Positions 33,332 to 41,858 of a DNA stretch of 64,000 nt are shown piece after piece (position 1 is the first letter of the stretch; the number at the start of each line of letters is the position of its first letter). The notes under the pieces were generated by a model. The model was not told the DNA's origin and searched no databases. It saw only the letters and a program-made list of their open reading frames with translations. The stretch is from Sulfitobacter sp. 20_GPM-1509m (GTDB lineage Bacteria; Pseudomonadota; Alphaproteobacteria; Rhodobacterales; Rhodobacteraceae), in NCBI RefSeq assembly GCF_000620505.1, contig NZ_JIBC01000006.1, positions 186,001 through 250,000 on the forward strand. Direction: 5' to 3'. The translations under genes and the position numbers were made by a program.

Positions 33332-34435
33332 ATGGGTCCGTTCCCGCACGACGCACCGAAATCCAAGATCACCGCAGAGAACCCCGCCGGCACCGACGGG
33401 TTCGAGTTTGTCGAATTTGCCAGCCCCGAGCCGCAAGAGCTGCGCGATCTGTTCGCGCGCATGGGCTATGTGAAGGTTGCCAAACACAAGACGCAGGATG
33501 TCGAGCTGTGGCAGCAGGGCGATATCACCTATGTGCTGAACGCCGACGCCGACAGCTATGCGGCGAAGTTCGTGGCCGAGCACGGCCCCTGCGCGCCCTC
33601 GATGGGCTGGCGCGTGGTGGATGCGCAAAGGGCGTTCGATCATGCGGTGTCCAAGGGCGCGAAACCCTATGAGGGCGGCGGCAAGGTCATGGACGTGCCT
33701 GCGATCTACGGCATCGGCGATTCGCTGATCTATTTCATCGACCAGTATTACGAGACCTCGCCCTATAACGCGGAATTCGAATGGCTGGAGCAGTCCAAAC
33801 CGCGCGGCGTCGGGTTCTTTTACCTCGATCACCTGACCCACAACGTCCACAAGGGCAACATGGACACCTGGTTCAATTTCTACGGTGATCTGTTCAACTT
33901 CCGCGAAATCCGCTTTTTCGACATCGAAGGCAAGTTCACTGGCCTGTTCAGCCGCGCGCTGACCTCGCCCTGTGGGCGCATCCGCATTCCGATCAACGAG
34001 GATCGGGGCGAGACGGGCCAGATCGTCGCCTATCTGAAGAAGTACAAGGGCGAGGGCATCCAGCACATCGCCGTGGGGTCGGATGACATTTACCAAAGCA
34101 CCGACGCGATTGCCGAAAAGGGTGTGAAATTCATGCCCGGCCCGCCGGACACCTATTACGACCTGTCCAAAACGCGGGTGGTGGATCACCAGGAGCCCAT
34201 CGAGCGGATGAAGAAACACGGCATCCTGATCGACGGTGAAGGTGTCGTGGATGGGGGCGAAACCCGCATCCTGTTGCAGATCTTTTCGAAAACCGTGATC
34301 GGGCCGATCTTTTTCGAATTCATCCAGCGCAAGGGGGACGACGGCTTTGGCGAGGGCAACTTCAAGGCGCTGTTCGAGAGCATCGAGGCCGAGCAGATCG
34401 CCAATGGCGAGCTGGAAGGTGCCGAGCCGAATTAA
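33332..34435 (+). CDS. hppD: 4-hydroxyphenylpyruvate dioxygenase
   Basis: A 367-residue Fe(II) dioxygenase converting 4-hydroxyphenylpyruvate to homogentisate in tyrosine breakdown. Ligand segments are YLDHLTHNVHKGN (His), GIQHIAVGSDDIY (His) and FFEFIQRKGDDGFGEGNFKAL (Glu), the last being the best signature of the family. CAGGAGG precedes the ATG at 33332. It stands alone with a divergent Lrp-type regulator; homogentisate dioxygenase is not in the window. Confidence 0.97.
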   Translation: MGPFPHDAPKSKITAENPAGTDGFEFVEFASPEPQELRDLFARMGYVKVAKHKTQDVELWQQGDITYVLNADADSYAAKFVAEHGPCAPSMGWRVVDAQRAFDHAVSKGAKPYEGGGKVMDVPAIYGIGDSLIYFIDQYYETSPYNAEFEWLEQSKPRGVGFFYLDHLTHNVHKGNMDTWFNFYGDLFNFREIRFFDIEGKFTGLFSRALTSPCGRIRIPINEDRGETGQIVAYLKKYKGEGIQHIAVGSDDIYQSTDAIAEKGVKFMPGPPDTYYDLSKTRVVDHQEPIERMKKHGILIDGEGVVDGGETRILLQIFSKTVIGPIFFEFIQRKGDDGFGEGNFKALFESIEAEQIANGELEGAEPN

Positions 34436-34473
34436 GGGGCTGGCTGCTGTTGTACCTGACTGAACGTTGGAAT

Positions 34474-34502
34474 GTGCCTGGCAGCCAAAAGCTGCCAGGC
34501 AC
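34474..34502. terminator. Perfect 12-bp hairpin between convergent hppD and DASS genes
   Basis: GTGCCTGGCAGC pairs exactly with GCTGCCAGGCAC around loop CAAAA. There is no T run on either side, so it may be a bidirectional terminator aided by Rho, or a 3' stability hairpin. Confidence 0.55.
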
Positions 34503-34544
34503 GAAGACCGGATGTCCGCATCACGGTCTGCCGGTGGGCGATCC

Positions 34545-36116
34545 TCAGATCCCCAGGACGAACCCGCCCAGCAGGTAGAAAATGATCGTGATCAGCATCA
34601 CGCCCACGACGTTCAACACAACGCCGCCCCGCATCATCTGACCGATGGTCACATTGCCGGTCCCAAAGACAATCGCATTGGGTGGCGTGCCCACGGGCAG
34701 CATGAAGGCGCAGGTCGCGGCAAAGGCGGCGGGGATCAGCAGGCTCAGCGGGGCCACTCCGATCCCGACGGCCACGCCCCCCAGCACAGGGATGAACGTC
34801 GCGGCGGTCGCGGTGTTCGAGGTGATCTCTGTCAGGAACAGCACGATCAGAACAATCGTCGCGATCAGCAGGATCGTGGGAAGGTTGCCCAGACCGCCGA
34901 CCTGGCTGCCGAACCAGTCATCCAGCCCGGACGAGGCCACGGAGCTTGCAAGGCTCAAGCCGCCGCCGAACAGCAACAGAACGCCCCAGGGCAAGCCGTC
35001 TTCGGCATCGTTCCAGTTCAGCACCATCTCGCCACGGCCACGCCCCGGCAGCAGGAACAGCGCAATGCCCGCGCCGATCGCGATGGCGGTGTCATTGAGG
35101 CCATCCAGAAACCCAAGCCCCGGAATGCCCGCCAGCAGGCCGGGCACCACCCACAGGAACGCGGCACCGCCAAAGACAGCGGCGACCATCTTTTCCCCCT
35201 GTTTCATCTTTCCAAGGGCCGCGATTTCGCCGCGGATCATCTCTTTGCCGCCGGGAATCGAATCCAGATCGAAGCGGTAGAGAACATTCACCATCAACCA
35301 CCAGCCGATGCCGATAAAGATGGTCGCCAGCGGAACGCCCAGCATCATCCATTCCAGAAACCCGATGGGACGCCCCAGTTCGTCCGCGGCATAGCCCGCC
35401 ACGATGGCATTGGGCGGCGAACCCAGAAGCGTGCCGAGGCCGCCCATGGTTGCTGACCAGGCAATGGACAGAACCAGACACACGCCGAACATCTTGACGT
35501 TCGGGTCGTCCACCACATCGGAAATCGTGCCTTTCTTCAGGCCTTCGTGCAGGTCGGCGGCGGTCTGGTTGTCCGCGCGGCTTTCCACCACCAGCGCCAG
35601 AACGGACAGGCCGATCGGCAGCATCATCAGTGTCGTGGCGGTGTTGGACACCCACATCGACAGAAAGCCCGAGGCGATCATCATCCCCAGAATGATCCGT
35701 TTGGGCGAGACACCCACACGGTCCAGAACCAGAAGGGCGATGCGGCGATGCAGCCCCCATTTCTCCATGGCGATTGCGATCAGAAAGCCGCCCACAAACA
35801 GGAACACCAGCGAGCTGGCATAGGGGGCTGTTGCCTGACTGACCGTTGTTCCGGTGAGCATCGGCAAAAGCACGATGGGCAGAAGCGAGGTGGCAGGCAG
35901 CGGCACGGCCTCTGTCATCCACCACACGGCCATCAGCGTAGCGACCGCAGCCACCGCACGCGCGTCGCTGCCCAGATCGTCCGCCAGGCCAAGCAAGAGC
36001 CAGACCAAGGCAGCCATGATCACGCCAATCGCGCGCAGGCCCCACAAGAGTTTGCTGGAAGCGCGCTGGCCTTCCTCGGTTTCTCCCAAACCTTGCTTGT
36101 CGACAACATCGTTCAT
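34545..36116 (-). CDS. DASS (SLC13) family sodium/anion symporter
   Basis: A 523-residue transporter with about 12 membrane helices. The family markers are ASGFLSMWVSNTATTLMMLPI with the SNT motif in the first half, GSPPNAIVAGYAADELG, and the second repeat with EITSNTATAATFIPVLGGVAV followed by LPVGTPPNAIVFGTG. This is the sodium:dicarboxylate/sulfate group (CitT/SdcS-like), so C4 dicarboxylates are the likely cargo. The ATG at 36116 has GGGAGAG upstream. A promoter candidate with a palindromic -35 is at 36172-36200. Confidence 0.92.
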   Translation of the reverse strand: MNDVVDKQGLGETEEGQRASSKLLWGLRAIGVIMAALVWLLLGLADDLGSDARAVAAVATLMAVWWMTEAVPLPATSLLPIVLLPMLTGTTVSQATAPYASSLVFLFVGGFLIAIAMEKWGLHRRIALLVLDRVGVSPKRIILGMMIASGFLSMWVSNTATTLMMLPIGLSVLALVVESRADNQTAADLHEGLKKGTISDVVDDPNVKMFGVCLVLSIAWSATMGGLGTLLGSPPNAIVAGYAADELGRPIGFLEWMMLGVPLATIFIGIGWWLMVNVLYRFDLDSIPGGKEMIRGEIAALGKMKQGEKMVAAVFGGAAFLWVVPGLLAGIPGLGFLDGLNDTAIAIGAGIALFLLPGRGRGEMVLNWNDAEDGLPWGVLLLFGGGLSLASSVASSGLDDWFGSQVGGLGNLPTILLIATIVLIVLFLTEITSNTATAATFIPVLGGVAVGIGVAPLSLLIPAAFAATCAFMLPVGTPPNAIVFGTGNVTIGQMMRGGVVLNVVGVMLITIIFYLLGGFVLGI

Positions 36117-36171
36117 GAACTCTCCCACTCTTTACATCGAAACTGCTATTTCCGGTTGAACAATCGGGACA

Positions 36172-36200
36172 TTGATAGGTCTACTATCTTGTCAGGACAA
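36172..36200 (-). promoter_or_regulatory. Candidate promoter and palindromic operator of the DASS gene
   Basis: On the minus strand TTGTCC (-35), 17 bp, TATCAA (-10). The -35 lies within the perfect palindrome TTGTCAGGACAA (36189-36200). The start codon is about 56 bp downstream. A regulator bound at the palindrome would block the polymerase; no regulator gene is adjacent. Confidence 0.45.
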
Positions 36201-36337
36201 CCGCTTTGCAGGGCTATACCCGTTTCTTGGGAGACCTGAAACTGCAAAGGGTCGGTGCCCGGCGAGGCTGCCTTGTGTCCCTGCGGTGCCGCGGGACCGG
36301 TAACGATCGCACGAAGCTGTTTCCCGACCAGCGTCCG

Positions 36338-38818
36338 CTATGGCATCTTCAGCACAACACTGCGCGAGCCCTTTTGATAGCGCAGTTCGCTGTCGCCGAT
36401 GGCGGACACGCGACCGCCGTCGATGCGGTCGCCGACCTGGACCTTCTGATAGCGGCCGTTTGACAGGCGCACCAGCGCGCGTCGGGACGACGGCTTGCCG
36501 TAGACGCCGATCAGGTTGACCTTGCGCAGGTTGATCGCGTTCTTGACCGTCGCCTCGCGGGACACGCTGGTTTTCGACGGAATTCTGGGGGCCACCGTCG
36601 CGGGGGCGGTGGTGGTCACGGGGGCGACCGCGGCGGCCTGGGTCGGTTCGGGCTGTGCCGCGCGGGCGCGGGCGACGGTGGTGTCAAAGTTGCGCGGGCG
36701 GCCATTGGGGCGGAACGACACGGTGGTGGCCTGCGCCGTGGGCACCTCGTCTTTTTCTTCTTCAACCTTGGCCACGGCGGGGCGCAGTTTCGGGCGAACC
36801 TCGGCCAGTTCGTTGCGGGTCAGACCGCCCAGGTTGGCGCGTTCGGCATTCTCGATCAGATCGGTCGGGCGGGCACGCGGACGGGCGCGGCCCAGACGCT
36901 CCAGCTCGGGGTTGACCTCGGGCGCTTCGGCAAAGCGTGTGGGCGTGGGCGGTGGCACCACGGCGGGGCGGCCCTTGTAGAGGGTCACGCCGTTGGGGGT
37001 CACGGCGCCATCTTCGGTGGGGATCACCCGGCCTTCGCCGTCCCGCGCAAAGCTGGTGCCCGCAGCGGCAGGCGAGGGCAGGGCGACCAGCGCCAGATCG
37101 GTGTCCAGCGATGCGGGCGCAGGCAGGGCCACAGCGTCGCGCGCCGGGCTGACCGGATCGATCGAGGCCACGTAGAGATCCTCGAGCGGAACCACCGGGG
37201 CGGCTTCGGGCTCTTGCGGGGCCAGCGGCCAGATGCCGGTGACCGCATAGCGCGCCTCGGCGGCCTGACGTTCGCGTTCGGGATCGATTGCCGGTTCTTC
37301 TTCGGGCTGGGACTGTGGATCGCCCAGGGCGTCCAGAACCGCGGCGTCCTCGTCGCTCAGCGACGGATCAAGGCTGGCCACTTCCGCGCCGTCCTCGATC
37401 TGTTCGGGGTCCGGTTCGGGCAGGATCTCGGGGGGCGCTTCGACGACGACGGGGTCTTCGGCCCGGTTGAAGAACCGCGCCAGCCCTTCGTCCAGAAACA
37501 CCGAAGCCCAGGCCGCGACACCGGCCAGAAACACCAGCAGTGCGGCGGTCAGGATCAACCCCATGTAACGCGGCTTGCCGCCGACCTTGTCGCCGGGCTT
37601 GCTGCGCGCACCAAAGACGGTCATCCGCTGCGCTTCGTCGGCGGGCGGATCGGCGATAGGGTGCGCGGTTTGCGCAATCGGAGCAGCCGCAGGATTGATC
37701 CGCTTGGGCTTGCGGCGGCGGCTCATGAAGCCTGTCACGCTGGCCTTGGCCAAATCCATTGGCGTCGCGGCGTTCTCCGAAGTGGGCTTTGCGTCAGCTT
37801 TCGGGGCCGCTTGCGCCGGCTTGTCGGCGGCGGGAACCGGCGTGACGCGCGGAGAGGCCGGAACCGGAGCCGTTGCAGCCGGGGTGTCCTTGCGGTTGGC
37901 ACCGCCCAGTGCGGGCGGATTGGCCGCCGTTGCACGGCGGCTGGCAAAGCCAAAGGCGGCGGGATCGGGGTCTGCAGCGTCTGGCGTTGCGTCCGGTTTC
38001 GCAGGCTCGGGTTTGCGCGTTTCGGCCTCGGGCGCCGCTTCTTTCGCGGGGGGCGATGCGGCTTCGGGTGCAGATGCCGGTGTTGGCTGTGTGGGCGCCT
38101 GCGCAGGCTTGGCTTCGGGCGCAGGTTTCGGGTCTGCCGCCGGTGCTTCGACGCTATCGGCCTGAACATCCTCAACAGGGGCAGGCACTTCGGCCTCCGC
38201 GACGGGTGGCTTAGGCTCTGCGGCCACGGGCGTCACGTCCTCGGTCACGACCGGGCCCACCGGCGTCTTGATGTCGCCGATCACCACCACCGCGATGCCA
38301 TCGGGGGTGACTTCGTCGCCCGGCTCCAGCAGGTCAGCGGCGTGGTTGGTCACACCCAGAAACGGCTCGCCCAGAAAACCGGCCTCGCCGGGGATCGATA
38401 CAAAGCTGACCGGGTGGAACCGGTGCTGCATGGCAAAGGCCTCGGCCTCGTCCAGCGTCTCGCGGGCGACGGCGGCGATGTGGGTCTGTGCCCCGTCGGC
38501 GCAAATGTCGATGCTCAGGTCGTCTACCGCATAGGGCGTCGCCCCTTCGAGGGCGGCAAAGGCGGCGGACCAGCGGCCCTCGGTGTCGATGTCGCCGCTG
38601 TCGATGGTCAGATAGCGGATTTGTTCGTTGGGAATGACCAGCTTGCTGCGCACGCCGCGCGGTTCAAGATCCGAGGCGGTCTTGCGCAGGGCGGCCAGTT
38701 CCGCGGCCATGTCTTCGGCGGCAAGCGAGACTTCGCCGACCACGCGCCAGCCTCCCGCTGCACGGTGCAGCAGGCGGATGCCGTCAAAAGACAGGCTTAG
38801 CGCGAAATTTGGCTTCAT
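36338..38818 (-). CDS. Large single-pass protein with GspL/PilM-like start and GspC/PilP-like end
   Basis: An 826-residue protein, unnamed. Residues 1-165 (opening MKPNFALSLSFDGIRLLHRA, then SKLVIPNEQIRYLTIDSGDI and ATPYAVDDLSIDI) look like the actin-fold N-terminus of GspL/PilM proteins. Residues about 200-410 are Ala/Pro/Glu-rich low complexity. One membrane segment lies at about 417-440 (LILTAALLVFLAGVAAWASV). The periplasmic part is long and Pro-rich, and the last 70 residues (INLRKVNLIGVYGKPSSRRA, VRLSNGRYQKVQVGDRIDGG) resemble the GspC/PilP homology domain. No secretion or pilus genes are adjacent. Roseobacter annotations sometimes call such proteins translation initiation factor, which the sequence does not support. 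Assignment is inference. Confidence 0.7.
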   Translation of the reverse strand: MKPNFALSLSFDGIRLLHRAAGGWRVVGEVSLAAEDMAAELAALRKTASDLEPRGVRSKLVIPNEQIRYLTIDSGDIDTEGRWSAAFAALEGATPYAVDDLSIDICADGAQTHIAAVARETLDEAEAFAMQHRFHPVSFVSIPGEAGFLGEPFLGVTNHAADLLEPGDEVTPDGIAVVVIGDIKTPVGPVVTEDVTPVAAEPKPPVAEAEVPAPVEDVQADSVEAPAADPKPAPEAKPAQAPTQPTPASAPEAASPPAKEAAPEAETRKPEPAKPDATPDAADPDPAAFGFASRRATAANPPALGGANRKDTPAATAPVPASPRVTPVPAADKPAQAAPKADAKPTSENAATPMDLAKASVTGFMSRRRKPKRINPAAAPIAQTAHPIADPPADEAQRMTVFGARSKPGDKVGGKPRYMGLILTAALLVFLAGVAAWASVFLDEGLARFFNRAEDPVVVEAPPEILPEPDPEQIEDGAEVASLDPSLSDEDAAVLDALGDPQSQPEEEPAIDPERERQAAEARYAVTGIWPLAPQEPEAAPVVPLEDLYVASIDPVSPARDAVALPAPASLDTDLALVALPSPAAAGTSFARDGEGRVIPTEDGAVTPNGVTLYKGRPAVVPPPTPTRFAEAPEVNPELERLGRARPRARPTDLIENAERANLGGLTRNELAEVRPKLRPAVAKVEEEKDEVPTAQATTVSFRPNGRPRNFDTTVARARAAQPEPTQAAAVAPVTTTAPATVAPRIPSKTSVSREATVKNAINLRKVNLIGVYGKPSSRRALVRLSNGRYQKVQVGDRIDGGRVSAIGDSELRYQKGSRSVVLKMP

Positions 38819-39004
38819 ATCATGCCCTTACCATTCAAACCGGAACACAGGATCACAACCGGACGTTTGGCGCAGAATAGAACAGCCTGCCGCCCATGAA
38901 AAGGAAAAGACCTGTTACATCTGGTCAATGCGCGGAGGACCACACATCTAGGAGCGGTATGGCGTCTCAACGCCAACGTGAATAACCAAAGAGGAACACG
39001 AGAC

Positions 39005-39721
39005 ATGCGCAATATGATGATGGCCAGCGCGCTGGCACTGGCGGCAATGACAGGTGGCGCACTGGCGCAGGACGCGGGCAATATGATGCCCCCGCAGATC
39101 GAGGTACAAGGGCAGGGCGAGGTTGCCGTGGCGCCTGACATGGCCGTGATCTCCCTGGGCGTGATGCACCGCGCACCACAGGCGCAGGATGCGGTGAAGG
39201 CCGTGAACGAAAACATGGACGCCATCCTGCAACGGCTGACCGAGCAGGGCATCGAATCCTCTGATGTGCAGACCAGCCAGCTGACGGTCTATGCCGACCA
39301 GAACATGCAACCGCGCGACATGAACAACGGCGAGGCTGCGGACAAGCCGGTCGAGTTTGTCGCCACGTCGATGCTGAACGTGCGGGTGCGCGATCTGGAC
39401 GCTCTGGGTGGTTTGATCGACCTGGTGCTGCAAGACGGCGCGAATCAGATGTCGGGCCTGCGCTTTGACGTGCAATCGCCCGAGCCGCTGGAAGCGCAGG
39501 CGCGCGAACGTGCGGTGCAGGACGCGATGGAGCAGGCGGCGCAACTGGCTGCCGCTGCGGGGGTCGAGCTGGGCCCGGTCCGTCGCATCACCGCCTATAA
39601 CAACGGTGGCCGCCCCAAGATGATGGAAATGTCGCGCAGCATGGACGGCGGTGCGCCGGTCGCCTCGGGTGAGGTGACGGTAGACGCGCAAGTGTCGGTG
39701 ATTTTCGATATTGCGCAGTAA
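39005..39721 (+). CDS. SIMPL domain (DUF541) periplasmic protein
   Basis: A 238-residue exported protein with a signal peptide (MRNMMMASALALAAMTGGAL ending ALAQ). The SIMPL domain opens with PPQIEVQGQGEVAVAPDMAV and continues with LNVRVRDLDALGGLIDLVLQDGANQMSGLRFDV, ending in a beta-rich STVIF-like part. Members are outer-membrane or periplasmic proteins of unclear role linked to stress. AGAGGA precedes the ATG at 39005. A strong terminator follows. Confidence 0.92.
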   Translation: MRNMMMASALALAAMTGGALAQDAGNMMPPQIEVQGQGEVAVAPDMAVISLGVMHRAPQAQDAVKAVNENMDAILQRLTEQGIESSDVQTSQLTVYADQNMQPRDMNNGEAADKPVEFVATSMLNVRVRDLDALGGLIDLVLQDGANQMSGLRFDVQSPEPLEAQARERAVQDAMEQAAQLAAAAGVELGPVRRITAYNNGGRPKMMEMSRSMDGGAPVASGEVTVDAQVSVIFDIAQ

Positions 39722-39743
39722 TATCAGCGCAGTGCGATGATGG

Positions 39744-39776
39744 CGGGCGGGGGCGTAAACCCCCGCCCGTTTTTTT
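39744..39776 (+). terminator. Rho-independent terminator after the SIMPL gene
   Basis: CGGGCGGGGG / CCCCCGCCCG, 10-bp perfect stem, loop CGTAAA, then TTTTTTT. It lies between convergent genes and its T run extends up to the stop codon of metY. Confidence 0.95.
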
Positions 39777-41067
39777 ATGCGGTGGCCTTGGCCAGCGCCT
39801 GATCCAGATCGGCAATCAGGTCCTCGGCGTTCTCGGTGCCGATGGACACACGCACCACTTCGGGCGCGGCCCCTGCCGCAATCTGTTGCTCTTCGGTCAA
39901 CTGGCGGTGGGTGGTCGAGGCCGAGTGGATGATCAGCGACCGCGTGTCGCCCAGGTTGGCCACGTGGCTGAAAATCTCCAGGCTGTTGACCAGCTTCACG
40001 CAAGCCTCGTAGCCGCCCTTGACCGCGAAGGTGAACAGGCCACCCGCGCCGCGCGGGCAGATCTTTTCGACCCGTTTGTTGTAGGGCGAGGATTTCAGGC
40101 CCGCGTAGGTCACGTAATCAATGCGCGGATCGTTCTCCAGCCATTCGGCGATTTTCATCGCGTTTTCAACGTGGCGGTCCATACGCAGCGACAGGGTTTC
40201 GGTGCCCATCAGCGTATAGTGCGCGGCTTGCGGGTTCATGGTCATGCCCAGATCGCGCAGGCCGATGGCGATGCCGTGGAAGGTGAAGGCCAGCGCGCCG
40301 AATGTCTCGTGGAACTTCAACCCGTGATAGGCCGGCTCGGGCGCGCTGAGCGAGGGGAACTTGTCCGAGGCCGACCAGTCGAATTTGCCGCTGTCCACAA
40401 CACAGCCGCCAGTGACGGTGCCGTTGCCGGTCAGGTATTTGGTGGTCGAATGCACGACCAGTGTGGCACCATGTTCGATGGGGCGGCACAGGTAGGGCGT
40501 GGCCGAGGTGTTGTCGACGATCAGCGGGACGCCTGCTTCGTCGGCGATGGCGCTGATGGCGTCCAGGTCGGTGATATAGCCGCCGGGGTTTGCGATGGCT
40601 TCGCAGAACACGGCGCGGGTCTGGTCGTCGCAGGCAGCCTTGACCGCGTCCAGATCGTCAAAGTCGACGAATTTCGCGTTCCAGCCAAAGCGTTTGATGG
40701 TGTGGGTGAACTGGGTGACCGTGCCGCCATAGAGGCGTGTGGACACCACCACGTTGTTGCCCGGCATCATCAGCGGGAACAGCGCCATGATCTGTGCCGC
40801 GTGACCGGATGAGCAGCAGACCGCGCCCACACCGCCCTCAAGCGTGGCGATGCGTTCCTGCAAAACGGCGACGGTGGGGTTGGTCAGGCGCGAATAGATA
40901 AAGCCGACTTCTTGCAGGTTGAACAGCGCCGCGGCGTGGTCGGCATCGCGGAACACATAGGCCGTGGTCTGGTAGATCGGCGTCTGCCGCGCGCCGGTGG
41001 CCGGATCGGGGCGGGCGCCTGCGTGGATTTGCAGCGTGTCAAAGCCGTGTGCGGGTGCATCTGTCAT
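39775..41067 (-). CDS. metY: O-acetylhomoserine aminocarboxypropyltransferase (sulfhydrylase)
   Basis: A 430-residue PLP enzyme of the Cys/Met metabolism family. Markers: ARPDPATGARQTPIYQTTAYVF at the start, LYGGTVTQF, and the PLP lysine in VVHSTTKYLTGNGTVTGGCVV near residue 210. The length and the HGFDTLQIHAG opening match O-acetylhomoserine sulfhydrylase, which makes homocysteine from sulfide. AGGAGG lies upstream of the ATG at 41067. No SAM riboswitch is recognised in the 167 bp up to the divergent RHH gene. Confidence 0.93.
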   Translation of the reverse strand: MTDAPAHGFDTLQIHAGARPDPATGARQTPIYQTTAYVFRDADHAAALFNLQEVGFIYSRLTNPTVAVLQERIATLEGGVGAVCCSSGHAAQIMALFPLMMPGNNVVVSTRLYGGTVTQFTHTIKRFGWNAKFVDFDDLDAVKAACDDQTRAVFCEAIANPGGYITDLDAISAIADEAGVPLIVDNTSATPYLCRPIEHGATLVVHSTTKYLTGNGTVTGGCVVDSGKFDWSASDKFPSLSAPEPAYHGLKFHETFGALAFTFHGIAIGLRDLGMTMNPQAAHYTLMGTETLSLRMDRHVENAMKIAEWLENDPRIDYVTYAGLKSSPYNKRVEKICPRGAGGLFTFAVKGGYEACVKLVNSLEIFSHVANLGDTRSLIIHSASTTHRQLTEEQQIAAGAAPEVVRVSIGTENAEDLIADLDQALAKATA

Positions 41068-41158
41068 AGTCTGTCCTCCTCTGGGAATTCCTTGAGCAGG
41101 TGTAGGCGGAAAACCGGGTTCACTCAACGGGCGATTGTCGGCGGGTTTTGGCTGAACG

Positions 41159-41213
41159 CATACACCACATGTATGTTGACTTGCGTGCGTCTATCGCATA
41201 CATGACGAGTATG
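41159..41213 (+). promoter_or_regulatory. Sigma-70 promoter bracketed by two matched inverted repeats (RHH operators)
   Basis: TTGACT at 41176-41181, a 17-bp spacer and TACATG at 41199-41204 form the promoter of the RHH gene. CATACA-N5-TGTATG occupies 41159-41175, ending exactly at the -35; CATACA-N5-AGTATG occupies 41197-41213 across the -10. Same arm, same 5-bp centre, 38 bp apart. The spacing indicates one regulator bound at both; the downstream RHH protein is the obvious candidate. Confidence 0.6.
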
Positions 41214-41234
41214 TTTTCACACAGGAGACCCGAA

Positions 41235-41858
41235 ATGGGCAAAGTTGAAAAAATCACCCGGAATGCAAAAGCCAAGGTTGTGGCAGCAGACGACACAGAG
41301 ACCGCAGGACCTGCGACGGACCGTGTTGCGCGCCGGGCCAAACGGCTTGAGAAACTGGCCAAGGCCAGCACAGTCACCTTTACCGTGGAGCCCAGCGTGC
41401 GCCAGTTCATGGATGCACAGGCGAAAGCGGCAGGCATGAACCTGACCCACTATATGCAGCAGATGGTGGAAACCCACGTGATCCAGTCCGCACCGGCAGA
41501 TGATGCACTGGGCCAGCGTCTGGCCGCCAAACGCCATGTCATCAGCGAAGTCGTGGCGCGCGCCAAGAAGATGGATGAGGCCGGCAAGTTCGAGGACCAC
41601 TTCATTCTGAAGGTCGTGCAGGACATCGCCAAGGACGACGGTTTCGCCGCGCAGTACGAGCTGGCCAGCAGTGGCGGCGCTCAGGCAGGCAGCCGCGCCG
41701 CGTCGCGCGCCCGCGTGTCGCTGAACCAGCAGATTGGCCGCGTGATCAAGAAAGCGGTCGGCGCGCGCAGCAAGCGCACCGAAGGCGGCAAGATCGCCCG
41801 TGCGCAAGTGCAGGACGCGCTGATCTCGACCTATACGCTGCTGGACAAACCCGCCTGA
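41235..41858 (+). CDS. Ribbon-helix-helix-like DNA-binding protein, unknown function
   Basis: A 207-residue basic protein. Residues about 46-85 (VTFTVEPSVRQFMDAQAKAA then MNLTHYMQQMVETHVI) fit a ribbon-helix-helix fold: a short beta strand, helix, turn, helix. The N-terminal 45 residues are charged and Ala-rich; the C-terminal half contains KEDHFILKVVQD-like helices and a basic GARSKRTEGGK segment. The ATG at 41235 has ACACAGGAGA upstream; an earlier TTG at 41148 would place the whole promoter inside the gene. Two identical inverted repeats bracket its promoter, suggesting autoregulation. No toxin gene follows, so a toxin-antitoxin role is not supported. Confidence 0.7.
   Translation: MGKVEKITRNAKAKVVAADDTETAGPATDRVARRAKRLEKLAKASTVTFTVEPSVRQFMDAQAKAAGMNLTHYMQQMVETHVIQSAPADDALGQRLAAKRHVISEVVARAKKMDEAGKFEDHFILKVVQDIAKDDGFAAQYELASSGGAQAGSRAASRARVSLNQQIGRVIKKAVGARSKRTEGGKIARAQVQDALISTYTLLDKPA

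Noticed and set aside
41068-41158. SAM riboswitch upstream of metY
   Set aside because: Looked for the SAM-II pattern common in alphaproteobacteria; the short region shows no matching stem and conserved loop.
41235-41858. Toxin-antitoxin system with the RHH protein as antitoxin
   Set aside because: No toxin-like small gene follows; the protein is also longer than typical RHH antitoxins.
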